A stretch of 49,150 bases of DNA, taken from the NCBI GenBank assembly GCA_002506755.1, contig DAYD01000020.1, positions 1 through 49,150 on the forward strand, read 5' to 3'. Each line of letters begins with the position of its first letter. Position 1 is the first letter of the stretch. The stretch comes from Euryarchaeota archaeon UBA462 (GTDB taxonomy: Archaea > Thermoplasmatota > Poseidoniia > Poseidoniales > Thalassarchaeaceae). The notes beneath the pieces are model-generated. The model made no database searches. It saw only the letters and a list, made by a program, of their open reading frames with translations, and was not told the DNA's origin. The position numbers and the translations under genes were made by a program. Positions 42,008 through 49,150 of this stretch are shown here, in pieces.

Positions 42008-43210
42008 CTAGCAACTGATAACAGGGTCCCATGATTCTGTATCCCCATTTATTTTGTATTCATAGAACATTGTGTCGGATATGGATTCCCCGCTGCTCCA
42101 TGGGCTTGACTGGGAAATCTCGATTTCAAGAGTATAGCACCCGTATTCTCCGGATGACTGGAAATCATCGACAGGGATGTACAATCTTGAATCTCCCATT
42201 TCAGGTGCAGAAATTGAGCCATCGAGCGCTAGGAAGGACCCGTACTCGCCCACAAGATAAGACCCCTCTCCAAATTCTCCATTCCCACCATCCCAAGAGG
42301 CCTGGCCACTGGTGACCTCAATTATCGGATACTGGATCGCTAAATCGCCACCCTCCTTGAGTTCTACTGAAACGTTGTAGTTGGCGTATTGCATGCCAGC
42401 TGGGCGATTTCCAATTGATGCATCCAAGCCTATCCAAGATGATAAAACAACACCTATGACGCAATTTTCTGTATTTCCTGAGCAATCAGAACCAGTTCCC
42501 ATGTATCCAACTGCTTCTATGTCGGCATCGGTTATTGTCCTTTTCAGCTCTAGCGAATTCAGAGTAAATTCATCCGAAGAGCCGCCCGCGGATACCGTGA
42601 TGACGTATTCATTAATTTCTCCCGCATTGAAAATATAGAAGTCTGAAATCGTGAGAGTTATTTGCCCATAGTCCCCATAAGCGTCATTCCTGTCTATTGA
42701 GAATGGTACAGTTTGATCCAAAGCAACATCTCCATCATAGGTTATCGAAATGTCGGCTGTTTCGAGAGTCTCACTGAAAAAGCCACCAGATTGCCTAATT
42801 TTTAATGTGAGATCTTTCGAGTCCGATGACAGAGTGCTATCGGCAATTGTGATCGAAGAAGTTGAGACGCTCGAGACGATATATGGGCTGGCTGCCACTA
42901 ATAGGTAAATTACTGCAACAGGGCCGACCAATTTACTGTTTATCGAATTCGATATCAGAAAAAATGAAAATCCGAAAATAAGGATCGGGACTAACCCCAA
43001 AATGGGATATTCGCTTTGTATGTTAGGAGAAGCGAGCAACCAAGATAGGATAATACCGATAACTGCTAGTCCTGCTCCAATTGGAAGTCTATTTCGTATG
43101 ATTTCTGATATAAATCCACTTTCCTGATTTTCAGCGATTTCTGCACTCAAAGCGCCAGCATCGCTATTACTCTCCATTGCCAATTCTAGGAGACCCTTAT
43201 CCGTCACCAC
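42008..43210 (-). CDS. Membrane protein with three N-terminal helices and a beta-rich extracellular domain
   Basis: 400 aa from the first GTG. Hydrophobic helices lie at about residues 45-60, 69-87 and 94-112 (GAGLAVIGIILSWLLA, ILGLVPILIFGFSFFLI, VGPVAVIYLLVAASPYIV). About 290 residues of Ser/Thr/Gly-rich beta sequence follow, with one Cys pair (CSGNTENC) and a final Cys. No family was recognised. The GTG at 43207/43210 has a GAGGTG a few bases before it; ATG at 43177 (MESNSDAGAL) is the alternative start. It lies in line with the TPR gene and the signal-peptide protein at 43277, all on the minus strand. Confidence 0.7.
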   Translation of the reverse strand: MVTDKGLLELAMESNSDAGALSAEIAENQESGFISEIIRNRLPIGAGLAVIGIILSWLLASPNIQSEYPILGLVPILIFGFSFFLISNSINSKLVGPVAVIYLLVAASPYIVSSVSTSSITIADSTLSSDSKDLTLKIRQSGGFFSETLETADISITYDGDVALDQTVPFSIDRNDAYGDYGQITLTISDFYIFNAGEINEYVITVSAGGSSDEFTLNSLELKRTITDADIEAVGYMGTGSDCSGNTENCVIGVVLSSWIGLDASIGNRPAGMQYANYNVSVELKEGGDLAIQYPIIEVTSGQASWDGGNGEFGEGSYLVGEYGSFLALDGSISAPEMGDSRLYIPVDDFQSSGEYGCYTLEIEISQSSPWSSGESISDTMFYEYKINGDTESWDPVISC

Positions 43211-43276
43211 GACACCTCTAACTCAACGTCAAGACTGTGGGTTATCAATCCGTTGCCTTCAGTGCGTAATAGCCAG

Positions 43277-44209
43277 TCAGAACATACGGGCATCCAAAGG
43301 GATTACATTTCCCTCTTGGTCCACTAATTGGTCATCTTCAGACCTCTTTCCTATAGCAGCTCCTGCAAGCGCCGCCATCATTGTAGTACCAACTAACTCA
43401 AATCCGGGAAGGTAAACGCCTCTGATGTAAATTGTCATCACTTGGACCTGATAGTTAGGGACGCCTTCGGTCCTAACGGAATACTCAGACGTTGCTTTGA
43501 ACTGTAAATTGTAGTACTGATCGGTCCAGCCTTGATTTTTCGGGGTTCTCATTTGCACTCTAAATTGCTCAGGAGGAGCGAGTGAGTCTATCTCCTGAGA
43601 AATAAGCGGTAGACTTAGCTGGAAGCCAGCATCATTCAGCTCGTCATAATTCTGAATCTCCACATTGAACTTATCACGGGCGTTTCCATCATTGTATACA
43701 TTGAAGACCAATAGATAGTCAACTTTTGGCCTTAATTGGATAAAGGCCTCATCTGAGCCGACCCTGAGTCGACTGAATTGCTTGAAGACAGTTAGAACCT
43801 TAGCCTCGGTTGGTGATGAAGCTCCCGTTACCGGGGCCCCATTCCATTGGGTCACAGTAGCGGTTATCGTTACCACCTGCTGACCCTCTGGCATCCTGAG
43901 GTCGGCCCTAACCGCAACTTGGAATGATGTATCTCCAGGAGGAACTGTCGCGGAACCGGGACCTGCGACTGCCACAACTCCCGACTGATACGTTAGTTCT
44001 ACTTTTTCGGAGAATGTGGTTGGGTTGGTTAGTGTACAATAGATTATGGTAGTCCTTGTGGCTCCCGGATAAACCTCGATGGGCTGAGGCTGATCGCAAG
44101 TCAGCGAGACATCCGGAGATGTCTGGGCTTGTACTGCTGTAACTCCTGAGCATAGGCTGAGAAAGTACACTATCATGATCATAAAAGGTACTCTAATCGA
44201 TGCACTCAT
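43277..44209 (-). CDS. Secreted beta-domain protein with PGF-CTERM-like tail
   Basis: 310 aa from ATG at 44209, which has GGAGGA 7 bases upstream. A longer ATG start at 44272 would put a polar stretch before the signal peptide and was rejected. The signal peptide is VPFMIMIVYFLSLCSGVTAVQA. Two immunoglobulin-like beta domains follow, with phrases such as VYNDGNARDKFNVEIQN (NEW3/CARDB-like). Near the end, LPGFELVGTTMMAALAGAAI is followed by GKR. This is a PGF motif, a hydrophobic stretch and basic residues, as in archaeosortase-processed PGF-CTERM proteins. About 25 more residues follow it, which is atypical. It is likely a cell-surface protein. Confidence 0.72.
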   Translation of the reverse strand: MSASIRVPFMIMIVYFLSLCSGVTAVQAQTSPDVSLTCDQPQPIEVYPGATRTTIIYCTLTNPTTFSEKVELTYQSGVVAVAGPGSATVPPGDTSFQVAVRADLRMPEGQQVVTITATVTQWNGAPVTGASSPTEAKVLTVFKQFSRLRVGSDEAFIQLRPKVDYLLVFNVYNDGNARDKFNVEIQNYDELNDAGFQLSLPLISQEIDSLAPPEQFRVQMRTPKNQGWTDQYYNLQFKATSEYSVRTEGVPNYQVQVMTIYIRGVYLPGFELVGTTMMAALAGAAIGKRSEDDQLVDQEGNVIPLDARMF

Positions 44210-44290
44210 CACGAAATCCTCCACCAAGACCGTATTTGAGGCTTCGCCCGAGGCGGACGCCGTATGAGTCATTATTGGATGCTTTTGGAA

Positions 44291-44367
44291 TGGTGGACCC
44301 GACCGGATTTGAACCGATGACCACTCGGTTATGAGCCGAGCGCTCTAACCAACTGAGCTACGGGTCC
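44291..44367 (-). tRNA. tRNA-Met (anticodon CAT), probably elongator
   Basis: The acceptor GGACCCG pairs with CGGGTCC. The D arm is GCTCAGTTGGTTAGAGC. The anticodon arm is CTCGG-CTCATAA-CCGAG with anticodon CAT. The T arm is ATCGG-TTCAAAT-CCGGT. The discriminator base is A and CCA is encoded. The anticodon stem lacks the three G-C pairs of initiators, so it is not the initiator tRNA. A tRNA-Ile with modified CAT anticodon cannot be fully excluded. Confidence 0.92.
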
Positions 44368-44541
44368 CATGTGGGCCGCCTATGAGTAGAAAAATGAACC
44401 TTGTCGCGAATTTCGGTTGTTGAGTGATGCTCATTTATTGCTTTCCGGGCTTTGAGAATGATTTGAATTCATCTAGTGTGGCAATTTATACTAGGTGTAA
44501 TGCTTTATGCCTATCACCCACTCGGAGGGGATGGTGACGTA
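44368..44541 (+). other. Gap upstream of the CD36-like gene
   Basis: 174 bases holding the tRNA-Met upstream region and the promoter and leader of the CD36-like gene. The frame of that gene is open back to an ATG at 44476, but a TATA box lies inside that extension, so it is read here as non-coding. Confidence 0.5.
44485..44490 (+). promoter_or_regulatory. TATA box of the CD36-like gene
   Basis: TTTATA, in the context GCAATTTATACTAGG, predicts transcription from about 44515. This gives a leader of roughly 27 bases that contains GGAGG and GGTGA before the ATG at 44542. It argues against the longer start at 44476. Confidence 0.5.
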
Positions 44542-47412
44542 ATGGTCGAAAGAGGAAATATGGCAATTGCAATTGGAGCGGTGCTCCTAATGGTGAACGC
44601 ATTTGGACTAACCACAGTGGTGGATGGACTAGTAGAAAGTGGTGTACAAGACAATGTCCAAGCATCGATGGATGAGGAGTCTGATTTCGGGGAAGAATGG
44701 CTTACTTCGAAGAGCGAAAGGGTATACTTCGCTTACAACATAACTGACACGAGTAGCCTATCCTCAGACAACCCATCTTCGAATTATGATTACATGGGCC
44801 CCTTCATCTATGATGTGACCACGCACAGGGAAATACTGAATTTTGACACCGAAAGAGGGGAAATAACATACACAGAGTATGAGTCGTTTGAGTGGTGTGA
44901 GACCTGCACTTGGAATGGGACCCACAATGGAGTCGAGGGGGCGCATGCGTCTTTATCTGGGGACACTGAGATTACCCAGCTGAACATCCTTTGGAATACC
45001 CAAAGAATGGCGGGGATATCCACCGGGATAACTTATGGGGAAACCTTTGCAAAGGCAGGTTTTGCTAATCAAATAATAAAATTCGAGCTAGAGAATTTGG
45101 CACCAAGCATCTGGGCATCCCAGGAAATAGCTGGTTTGGCAGCAGCTACCTCTCCGAACGAAATAATGACAGGTTGGTTCAATGCCATAGGTGCCGAGGC
45201 TCCTGATTGGGAAAATGACTCTTCTTTGAATGGCCTGCCTGAGTTCATCATCGGGGAATTAGGTGAACCCAATGCACTAGGGGCCCGCCCGTTAGTAAGT
45301 GGTGCAGAGGATTTATCCACCGGAGAATCTACTTGTATAGCACTCTCCTGCAACATAGGTCCTTTGGTTTTCGCAGGAATGGGAGCTCCTAGTGACTCAA
45401 TAACTGCCCTCAGATCTGCCCTCTATGGGTATGATGGGCATGAACTAGAAGCTACCATTGACGCAGCGGTTTATGCGGGATCGGCAAATGCTTTTGTTTC
45501 CAACGGAGGAGGGGCTTCGATAGACAATTTTTCCTCAGTTCCGGTGGACAACTTGAGAGACAGGCTGAAGGAAGTGACTAAGGCAGCCCTTTGCCCTGCA
45601 ACTGACTTCGGGGAAACAAACTACAACCCCAACTCATACTGCGATAGCGCTCTTGCTCCTGCAAATCCAGATGTATTGGAGTACCTCCTATTTGGATTCA
45701 AGGACGAAAGACTCGGGGGCTTGGCTGCCGGGGTACTGGTTCAATCGGACCTGGATGGCATCCCGATATACGGGACTGCGCTAATGCTTCTGGATATCTC
45801 TGCCTCATTCAACCGTGCAGCACAACCCTATGACTGGGACAATGACGGTCCTGACGGAATACCGGCGCACCAAGCAACTGATGCAGCGCCTTCGGATGAT
45901 GACGGGATACCGGATGGGGGATACGGATTGGCGTTTGGAACTCTAAACATCCTGAAATATGTAGGACAGGTAATGGCTCAAGGGCATCTCTCGCCTTTGA
46001 TTGGAGAGACCAGAGATATCCCTGCCATAATGTTTGGAAGTACTGGAATGATCAATGCTGACATCTGGTGGGAGACCTCATTTGGAGGCCCAGAGCCACT
46101 AGGAGGGGGCTACCTGAGCATAGGATTGAATCGAGGGGATTTCGAAGGTTCGGTAAACATAGCATCCGATAAGGCCAGAGAGATACTTTATGAATCTGAA
46201 TTTGCTTTAACGGGTGATTTTTCCAGGGTATTCATCTATGGGGAAATGTCTGGCGATGCCCTACCTAACTCGGAGGGAGAGGTTTTCGCATGGGACAATG
46301 CCTACGTAGGAAGCCTGTATGGAATATCGGAAAGCGAAGCAGCGGCACTAAGGGGCTGGGTCAAGGACTTCATGTTCGAGACTGTTATTGGTGCCCTACT
46401 TACCTTCCAGTACGGCTCGGGAGAGTATACAACAATGCCGATTAGCAACTGGCTATATGGGTGGAGCGATCCAGTGCTAGTCGGATTGTATGGTTACGAG
46501 GATAGTTGGGCGAGCTTAGAGACTAACCAGACTTACTATGGGTCTGAAGGCCTCAGTACAGGCGACTACTCGGTGTACGTAATGAGCACTAGGGGGGATA
46601 ACATTGGACAGTCGCTCATGGAAGGTTACATCAACTCGGATGGCGAAACCTGCTCCTACAAGTTGGAGTCGTCGGGATGGGTGAAGGATGTTGATTGTGA
46701 TACAAATGAGATCTATGCAATGACCACTTCCATGCCATGGCGATCGGAATACAGCGAGGAGTTTAGTTATGGCCTCCTCAGTGACCACGTTGGCAACACG
46801 AACACTGAAACCGCTGGCACGATAGGGGGCAAGACCGCACCACTTGTGAACGATCCAAATTCACCATTCAGGTTGAATGTGGTAGGATATGCCATCGGAG
46901 AGTCCGAAGTCGTAGGAGACGTCACATTCAAGGATATAGACATGGTAGAGCATACCCTTACACTGGAGCCGCAAGAGCACCAAATACAAGCAAAGCTGAT
47001 TCCGGGAAGCACCTTCGTCGACGTGATTCCTGGGGCACTTCCAGTATACTTCTCAGCCGAATCAACATTCAGAGTTGACAAAGTTGCTGGCGCCCTAATG
47101 TACGGTGATGTCACGGCAACTTTCCATCTTGATTTAAGAGGGCCCGGTAGCACTAATCCAGACTTCAGCGAAGGATCTGTGGACACTCATCCGGTTTTCG
47201 TCATCAAGAGTTTTTCAGAAATAGATGACCAAGGTGCATCCGATTACAGAGGTAGTGTCACTGACACGATGGGCCTGATGGGCTGGACAAGCCTAGGTGG
47301 GGATGTCGGTGGGGCACTTACAATCGCGCACGCAGTAATTGGACTGCTTTACATAGCTTCACTGGGAACGATTGGTTACGGGGTCAATCTATCTGTAAAG
47401 AAGGAAGATTAG
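44542..47412 (+). CDS. CD36/LIMP-2-like protein with a large insertion, 956 aa
   Basis: Topology: short inside end, membrane helix at about residues 7-30 (MAIAIGAVLLMVNAFGLTTV), a long outside domain, a second helix at about 922-946 (ALTIAHAVIGLLYIASLGTI) and a short basic end. The start of the outside domain follows the scavenger-receptor CD36 pattern: VYFAYNIT (61-68), YMGPFIYD (84-91), GEITYTEYESFEW (106-118) and EITQLNILW (143-151). After some 470 residues with acidic DxDxD-like parts, the pattern resumes with NWLYGWSDPVLVGLYGY (about 636-652) and TGDYSVYVMSTRGDNIG (about 674-690), then CSYKLESSGW. CD36 proteins bind lipids and lipoproteins. ATG at 44542 fits the TATA box and GGTGA. Confidence 0.8.
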   Translation: MVERGNMAIAIGAVLLMVNAFGLTTVVDGLVESGVQDNVQASMDEESDFGEEWLTSKSERVYFAYNITDTSSLSSDNPSSNYDYMGPFIYDVTTHREILNFDTERGEITYTEYESFEWCETCTWNGTHNGVEGAHASLSGDTEITQLNILWNTQRMAGISTGITYGETFAKAGFANQIIKFELENLAPSIWASQEIAGLAAATSPNEIMTGWFNAIGAEAPDWENDSSLNGLPEFIIGELGEPNALGARPLVSGAEDLSTGESTCIALSCNIGPLVFAGMGAPSDSITALRSALYGYDGHELEATIDAAVYAGSANAFVSNGGGASIDNFSSVPVDNLRDRLKEVTKAALCPATDFGETNYNPNSYCDSALAPANPDVLEYLLFGFKDERLGGLAAGVLVQSDLDGIPIYGTALMLLDISASFNRAAQPYDWDNDGPDGIPAHQATDAAPSDDDGIPDGGYGLAFGTLNILKYVGQVMAQGHLSPLIGETRDIPAIMFGSTGMINADIWWETSFGGPEPLGGGYLSIGLNRGDFEGSVNIASDKAREILYESEFALTGDFSRVFIYGEMSGDALPNSEGEVFAWDNAYVGSLYGISESEAAALRGWVKDFMFETVIGALLTFQYGSGEYTTMPISNWLYGWSDPVLVGLYGYEDSWASLETNQTYYGSEGLSTGDYSVYVMSTRGDNIGQSLMEGYINSDGETCSYKLESSGWVKDVDCDTNEIYAMTTSMPWRSEYSEEFSYGLLSDHVGNTNTETAGTIGGKTAPLVNDPNSPFRLNVVGYAIGESEVVGDVTFKDIDMVEHTLTLEPQEHQIQAKLIPGSTFVDVIPGALPVYFSAESTFRVDKVAGALMYGDVTATFHLDLRGPGSTNPDFSEGSVDTHPVFVIKSFSEIDDQGASDYRGSVTDTMGLMGWTSLGGDVGGALTIAHAVIGLLYIASLGTIGYGVNLSVKKED

Positions 47413-47523
47413 TAGAATAGTCACCATCCTCCAAAGCTTGGAGGATATGTGGCCTGATCCCATTAGAATTTGGTGGAAGGTTGGCCTAGGGAAAGCAAAT
47501 TCTTGTAGTGTGGGAGGGTTAGT
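47413..47523 (+). other. Gap with hairpin and start region of the acyltransferase-like gene
   Basis: About 110 bases. It contains the hairpin at 47426-47446 and, just before the TTG at 47524, a GGGAGG ribosome-binding stretch. No further gene was seen. Confidence 0.4.
47426..47446 (+). terminator. Hairpin after the CD36-like gene
   Basis: The arms ATCCTCCAA and TTGGAGGAT (9 bp, perfect) enclose a 3-base loop 13 bases after the stop codon. No run of T follows at once, so it may stabilise the mRNA 3' end rather than terminate transcription. Confidence 0.4.
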
Positions 47524-48600
47524 TTGAGACTAAAGCATCTGGACAGGGTGAGGGCTATTGCAGTTCTTTGCATGGTACAGGTCCACACAGCTGCTATCAT
47601 CCCTCCAGAGGGCATAACCGTTGGCCATCCTGCAGCCTTTGTAGCTGCAGCATTTGGAGGGATGGCCGCACCCCTCTTTGTGACTATATCCGGGTGGGGC
47701 ATGTACAGAAGTGCATCAAGAAGAGCCAAGGAGGGACATAACTCAATCCAATGGGCGAGGTGGATAATTCCACGAGTAGTATTATTGTGCCTTTGCCAGC
47801 TTTTGGTCAATCTACTCCTAAATGTGGATAGGGGTGGAAGGTTCGAATGGCACACCCCTGGAGTTCTCACACTTCTGGCTATTTCAGCGGTAATTTGCCC
47901 TATCTTTGTCTGGACCAACAAATCTCAGCGATCAATAGCTTTGCTACTACTTTGCGTGTCCCCGATCCTTCTGGGAAGTATCTCGGGGCAAGAACTCGGT
48001 TGGTTTGATAGAGTTGGTGCTGCAGATCTGGAGGAGTGGCTTTCCAGACTTTTATGGAATGGGACTTATCCTGTTCTCCCGTGGATGTTTTACGTCATTC
48101 TCGGCACGTTGCTTAATGACTTCATGAATGATCCCAAACTAAGGGAAAGGGGCATAATTCTGGGACTAATTGCAACATCAGTGACAATTTTGATATCCGT
48201 CATCAGGGGAGTGGACTGGGCTTTGACCTCTGGAGATGCTGTTCTGACTTTCTTCCCCGCTAGTATGGCTTTCCTGTTAGTTTCCGGGACTATGGTTGCT
48301 CTATTGATGAGAATGCTGGAGGGAGACGAGATTTCTGGAGGCATCGCGTTCATGGGGGATCGCCTATCATCCCTAGAACCGGCAGGGAGATTGTCATTGA
48401 CCATCTATGTGGCTCATTTTGCAGTTCTTGGGATCTTGGCCGTAGTCATGGACGGGGAGCCTAGGATGCCACTAATTCCTGCATTCATAGTCACCATCAT
48501 TCACACTGCGGTCTGGATTCCATTGGCGATCTTGCACGAGAGGGTGATTCCGAGGTTCTCATTGGAAGAGATACTAAGGGCGGGTCAGTCGAGTAGATAA
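47524..48600 (+). CDS. Multi-pass membrane acyltransferase-like protein
   Basis: A 358-aa membrane protein. The start RLKHLDRVRAIAVLCMVQVH matches the first helix of acyltransferase-3/HGSNAT (DUF1624/DUF418-like) families, with an H in the helix and PLFVTISGWGMYRSA in the second. About nine to ten helices follow in total, and the last part GRLSLTIYVAHFAVLGILAV is also family-like. Such proteins acetylate or acylate sugars and lipids across the membrane; the substrate is unknown. The start is TTG at 47524, preceded by GGGAGG; no other start is available after the upstream stop. It overlaps the convergent lipoprotein gene by 16 bases. Confidence 0.75.
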   Translation: MRLKHLDRVRAIAVLCMVQVHTAAIIPPEGITVGHPAAFVAAAFGGMAAPLFVTISGWGMYRSASRRAKEGHNSIQWARWIIPRVVLLCLCQLLVNLLLNVDRGGRFEWHTPGVLTLLAISAVICPIFVWTNKSQRSIALLLLCVSPILLGSISGQELGWFDRVGAADLEEWLSRLLWNGTYPVLPWMFYVILGTLLNDFMNDPKLRERGIILGLIATSVTILISVIRGVDWALTSGDAVLTFFPASMAFLLVSGTMVALLMRMLEGDEISGGIAFMGDRLSSLEPAGRLSLTIYVAHFAVLGILAVVMDGEPRMPLIPAFIVTIIHTAVWIPLAILHERVIPRFSLEEILRAGQSSR

Positions 48601-48830
48601 TCTGTTGACCAACTCACGGGACCAAGCATTGTCCTACACGATTCACCAGTGAATATCTGGGATGATTTGCAGTCGTCTTCTGTGACGACAAGTTCGAAGC
48701 AGCCCTCCGCGGTTGGTTCCAGCTGACAGTCGGTCTCCGGAATTTCCTGTTTATCGCCCAGCGGCGACATGCATCCCGGGAGAAGTAGAACTAGAACGAT
48801 GTTGATGGAAAGGGCCCGGGTACTGCGCAC
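48585..48830 (-). CDS. Small lipoprotein
   Basis: 81 aa from GTG at 48830. It has a short basic start (RSTR), a hydrophobic stretch ALSINIVLVLLLP and a lipobox ending in LPGC, so it would be anchored by lipid on the outer side of the membrane. The remaining 55 residues are acidic with four Cys (DCQLEP, EGCFEL, DDCKSS and ESCRTM), likely two disulfides. An earlier GTG at 48875 overlaps the glyA stop (GTGA) and could be the true start, but would give a long polar leader before the signal. The function is unknown. Confidence 0.6.
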   Translation of the reverse strand: MRSTRALSINIVLVLLLPGCMSPLGDKQEIPETDCQLEPTAEGCFELVVTEDDCKSSQIFTGESCRTMLGPVSWSTDYLLD

Positions 48831-48871
48831 GCTTTGGCTAGGGGGTTCAAACTGAATACGTTGTGCATATG

Positions 48872-49150
48872 TCACAGGCCAGGATATGCTGGTCCTGGCT
48901 CGAAGCAGTAATTCACCGTCTGGAACTGAGACTTGAATTCCCTAACATCTGCCTTCACCGATAATGGGTCCTCGCCCTCGATCAGAGACCTTGCAAAGAA
49001 GCGTGCAACCTCCTGCATTTCCCCGGTGCCCATCCCAACTCTTGTTAGCTCTGGAGTCCCTAATCTTAGTCCGCTGGGAGAGAGCGCCTTGGTGTCTCCC
49101 GGCAACATGTTCATGTTCGTTATTATTCCAGATTCTTCCAGAGTTGCTGC
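48872..49150 (-). CDS. glyA: Serine hydroxymethyltransferase, C-terminal part (cut by window edge)
   Basis: The last 93 residues of the enzyme that interconverts serine and glycine with a tetrahydrofolate or tetrahydromethanopterin one-carbon carrier. The phrase NMLPGDTKALSPSGLRLGTP followed by ELTRVGMGTGEM is typical of the C-terminal domain, including the Arg of SGLRLGTPELTR that binds the substrate carboxylate. The frame continues without a start beyond 49150. The small lipoprotein gene follows it directly. Confidence 0.93.
   Translation of the reverse strand, partial: AATLEESGIITNMNMLPGDTKALSPSGLRLGTPELTRVGMGTGEMQEVARFFARSLIEGEDPLSVKADVREFKSQFQTVNYCFEPGPAYPGL

Noticed and set aside
46767..47186. 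Minus-strand ORF of 139 codons inside the CD36-like gene
   Set aside because: Antisense shadow, with no start signal or motif.
47524..48600. O-antigen or glycan polymerase instead of acyltransferase
   Set aside because: The first helix RLKHLDRVRAIAVLCMVQVH and the H-containing pattern fit acyltransferase/HGSNAT-like families better.
1..49150. CRISPR array, insertion sequence, integrase, prophage or rRNA
   Set aside because: No regularly spaced direct repeats, transposase motifs, terminal repeats or rRNA-like stretches were seen on reading both strands.

Overview
The window looks like chromosome of a planktonic euryarchaeon, most likely Marine Group II/III (Candidatus Poseidoniales or a relative). 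This is inferred from gene content only. Archaeal information genes are present: archaeal-type AlaRS, Rpo7, Spt4, eS24, eS31, RtcB, DtdA and a GPN-loop GTPase. They sit beside bacterial-looking metabolic genes (guaC, putA-type proline dehydrogenase, purC, glyA) and several very large acidic, Ca-binding or beta-rich secreted or membrane-anchored proteins. Genes are packed tightly, with many TGATG, ATGA or TTGA stop/start overlaps. All four tRNAs encode their own CCA.

Layout. 1-3507: end of an acidic Pro-rich protein, GPN GTPase overlapping ornithine carbamoyltransferase, then a convergent coupled trio (unknown 90 aa, winged helix, UbiA prenyltransferase). 3634-4824: tRNA-Glu and GMP reductase. 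4869-8048: a 1059-aa secreted protein with about 23 Ca-binding aspartate repeats; its short leader carries a hairpin. 8144-12272: alaS followed 4 bases later by an alanine/aspartate-type aminotransferase, divergent from rtcB (12326-13813). 13816-15384: a His-rich anchored protein, an AlkA-like glycosylase and a small unannotated ORF. 15385-22647: a 2420-aa surface protein. 22708-22971: tRNA-Thr and tRNA-Ser. 23044-25352: a six-TM zinc-ribbon protein coupled to a membrane-anchored subtilase. 25357-29764: methyltransferase-like protein, HVO_0476-type zinc finger, proline dehydrogenase, DtdA, and an unknown possible beta-propeller. 29751-31048: rpo7-spt4-eS24-eS31, with eS31 being a short gene of 56 aa. 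31285-36924: a surface protein of about 1880 aa with FG-GAP, CARDB and NEW3-like parts. 37566-40106: purC, class IV aminotransferase and sulfotransferase-like gene, tightly coupled. 40181-44209: TPR protein and two membrane/surface proteins. 44291-44367: tRNA-Met. 44542-47412: a 956-aa protein with two terminal membrane helices that resembles the eukaryotic CD36/LIMP-2 family. 47524-49150: acyltransferase-like membrane protein, small lipoprotein and the C-terminal part of glyA.

The metabolic genes point to amino-acid and purine handling (Ala, Pro, Gly/Ser, Arg, AIR to SAICAR, GMP to IMP), which suits a protein-degrading heterotroph. The most interesting item is the CD36-like protein. Next are the purC/aminotransferase/sulfotransferase cassette, whose last two parts are fused in plants, and the giant surface proteins. 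No CRISPR array, insertion sequence, integrase or rRNA was seen.
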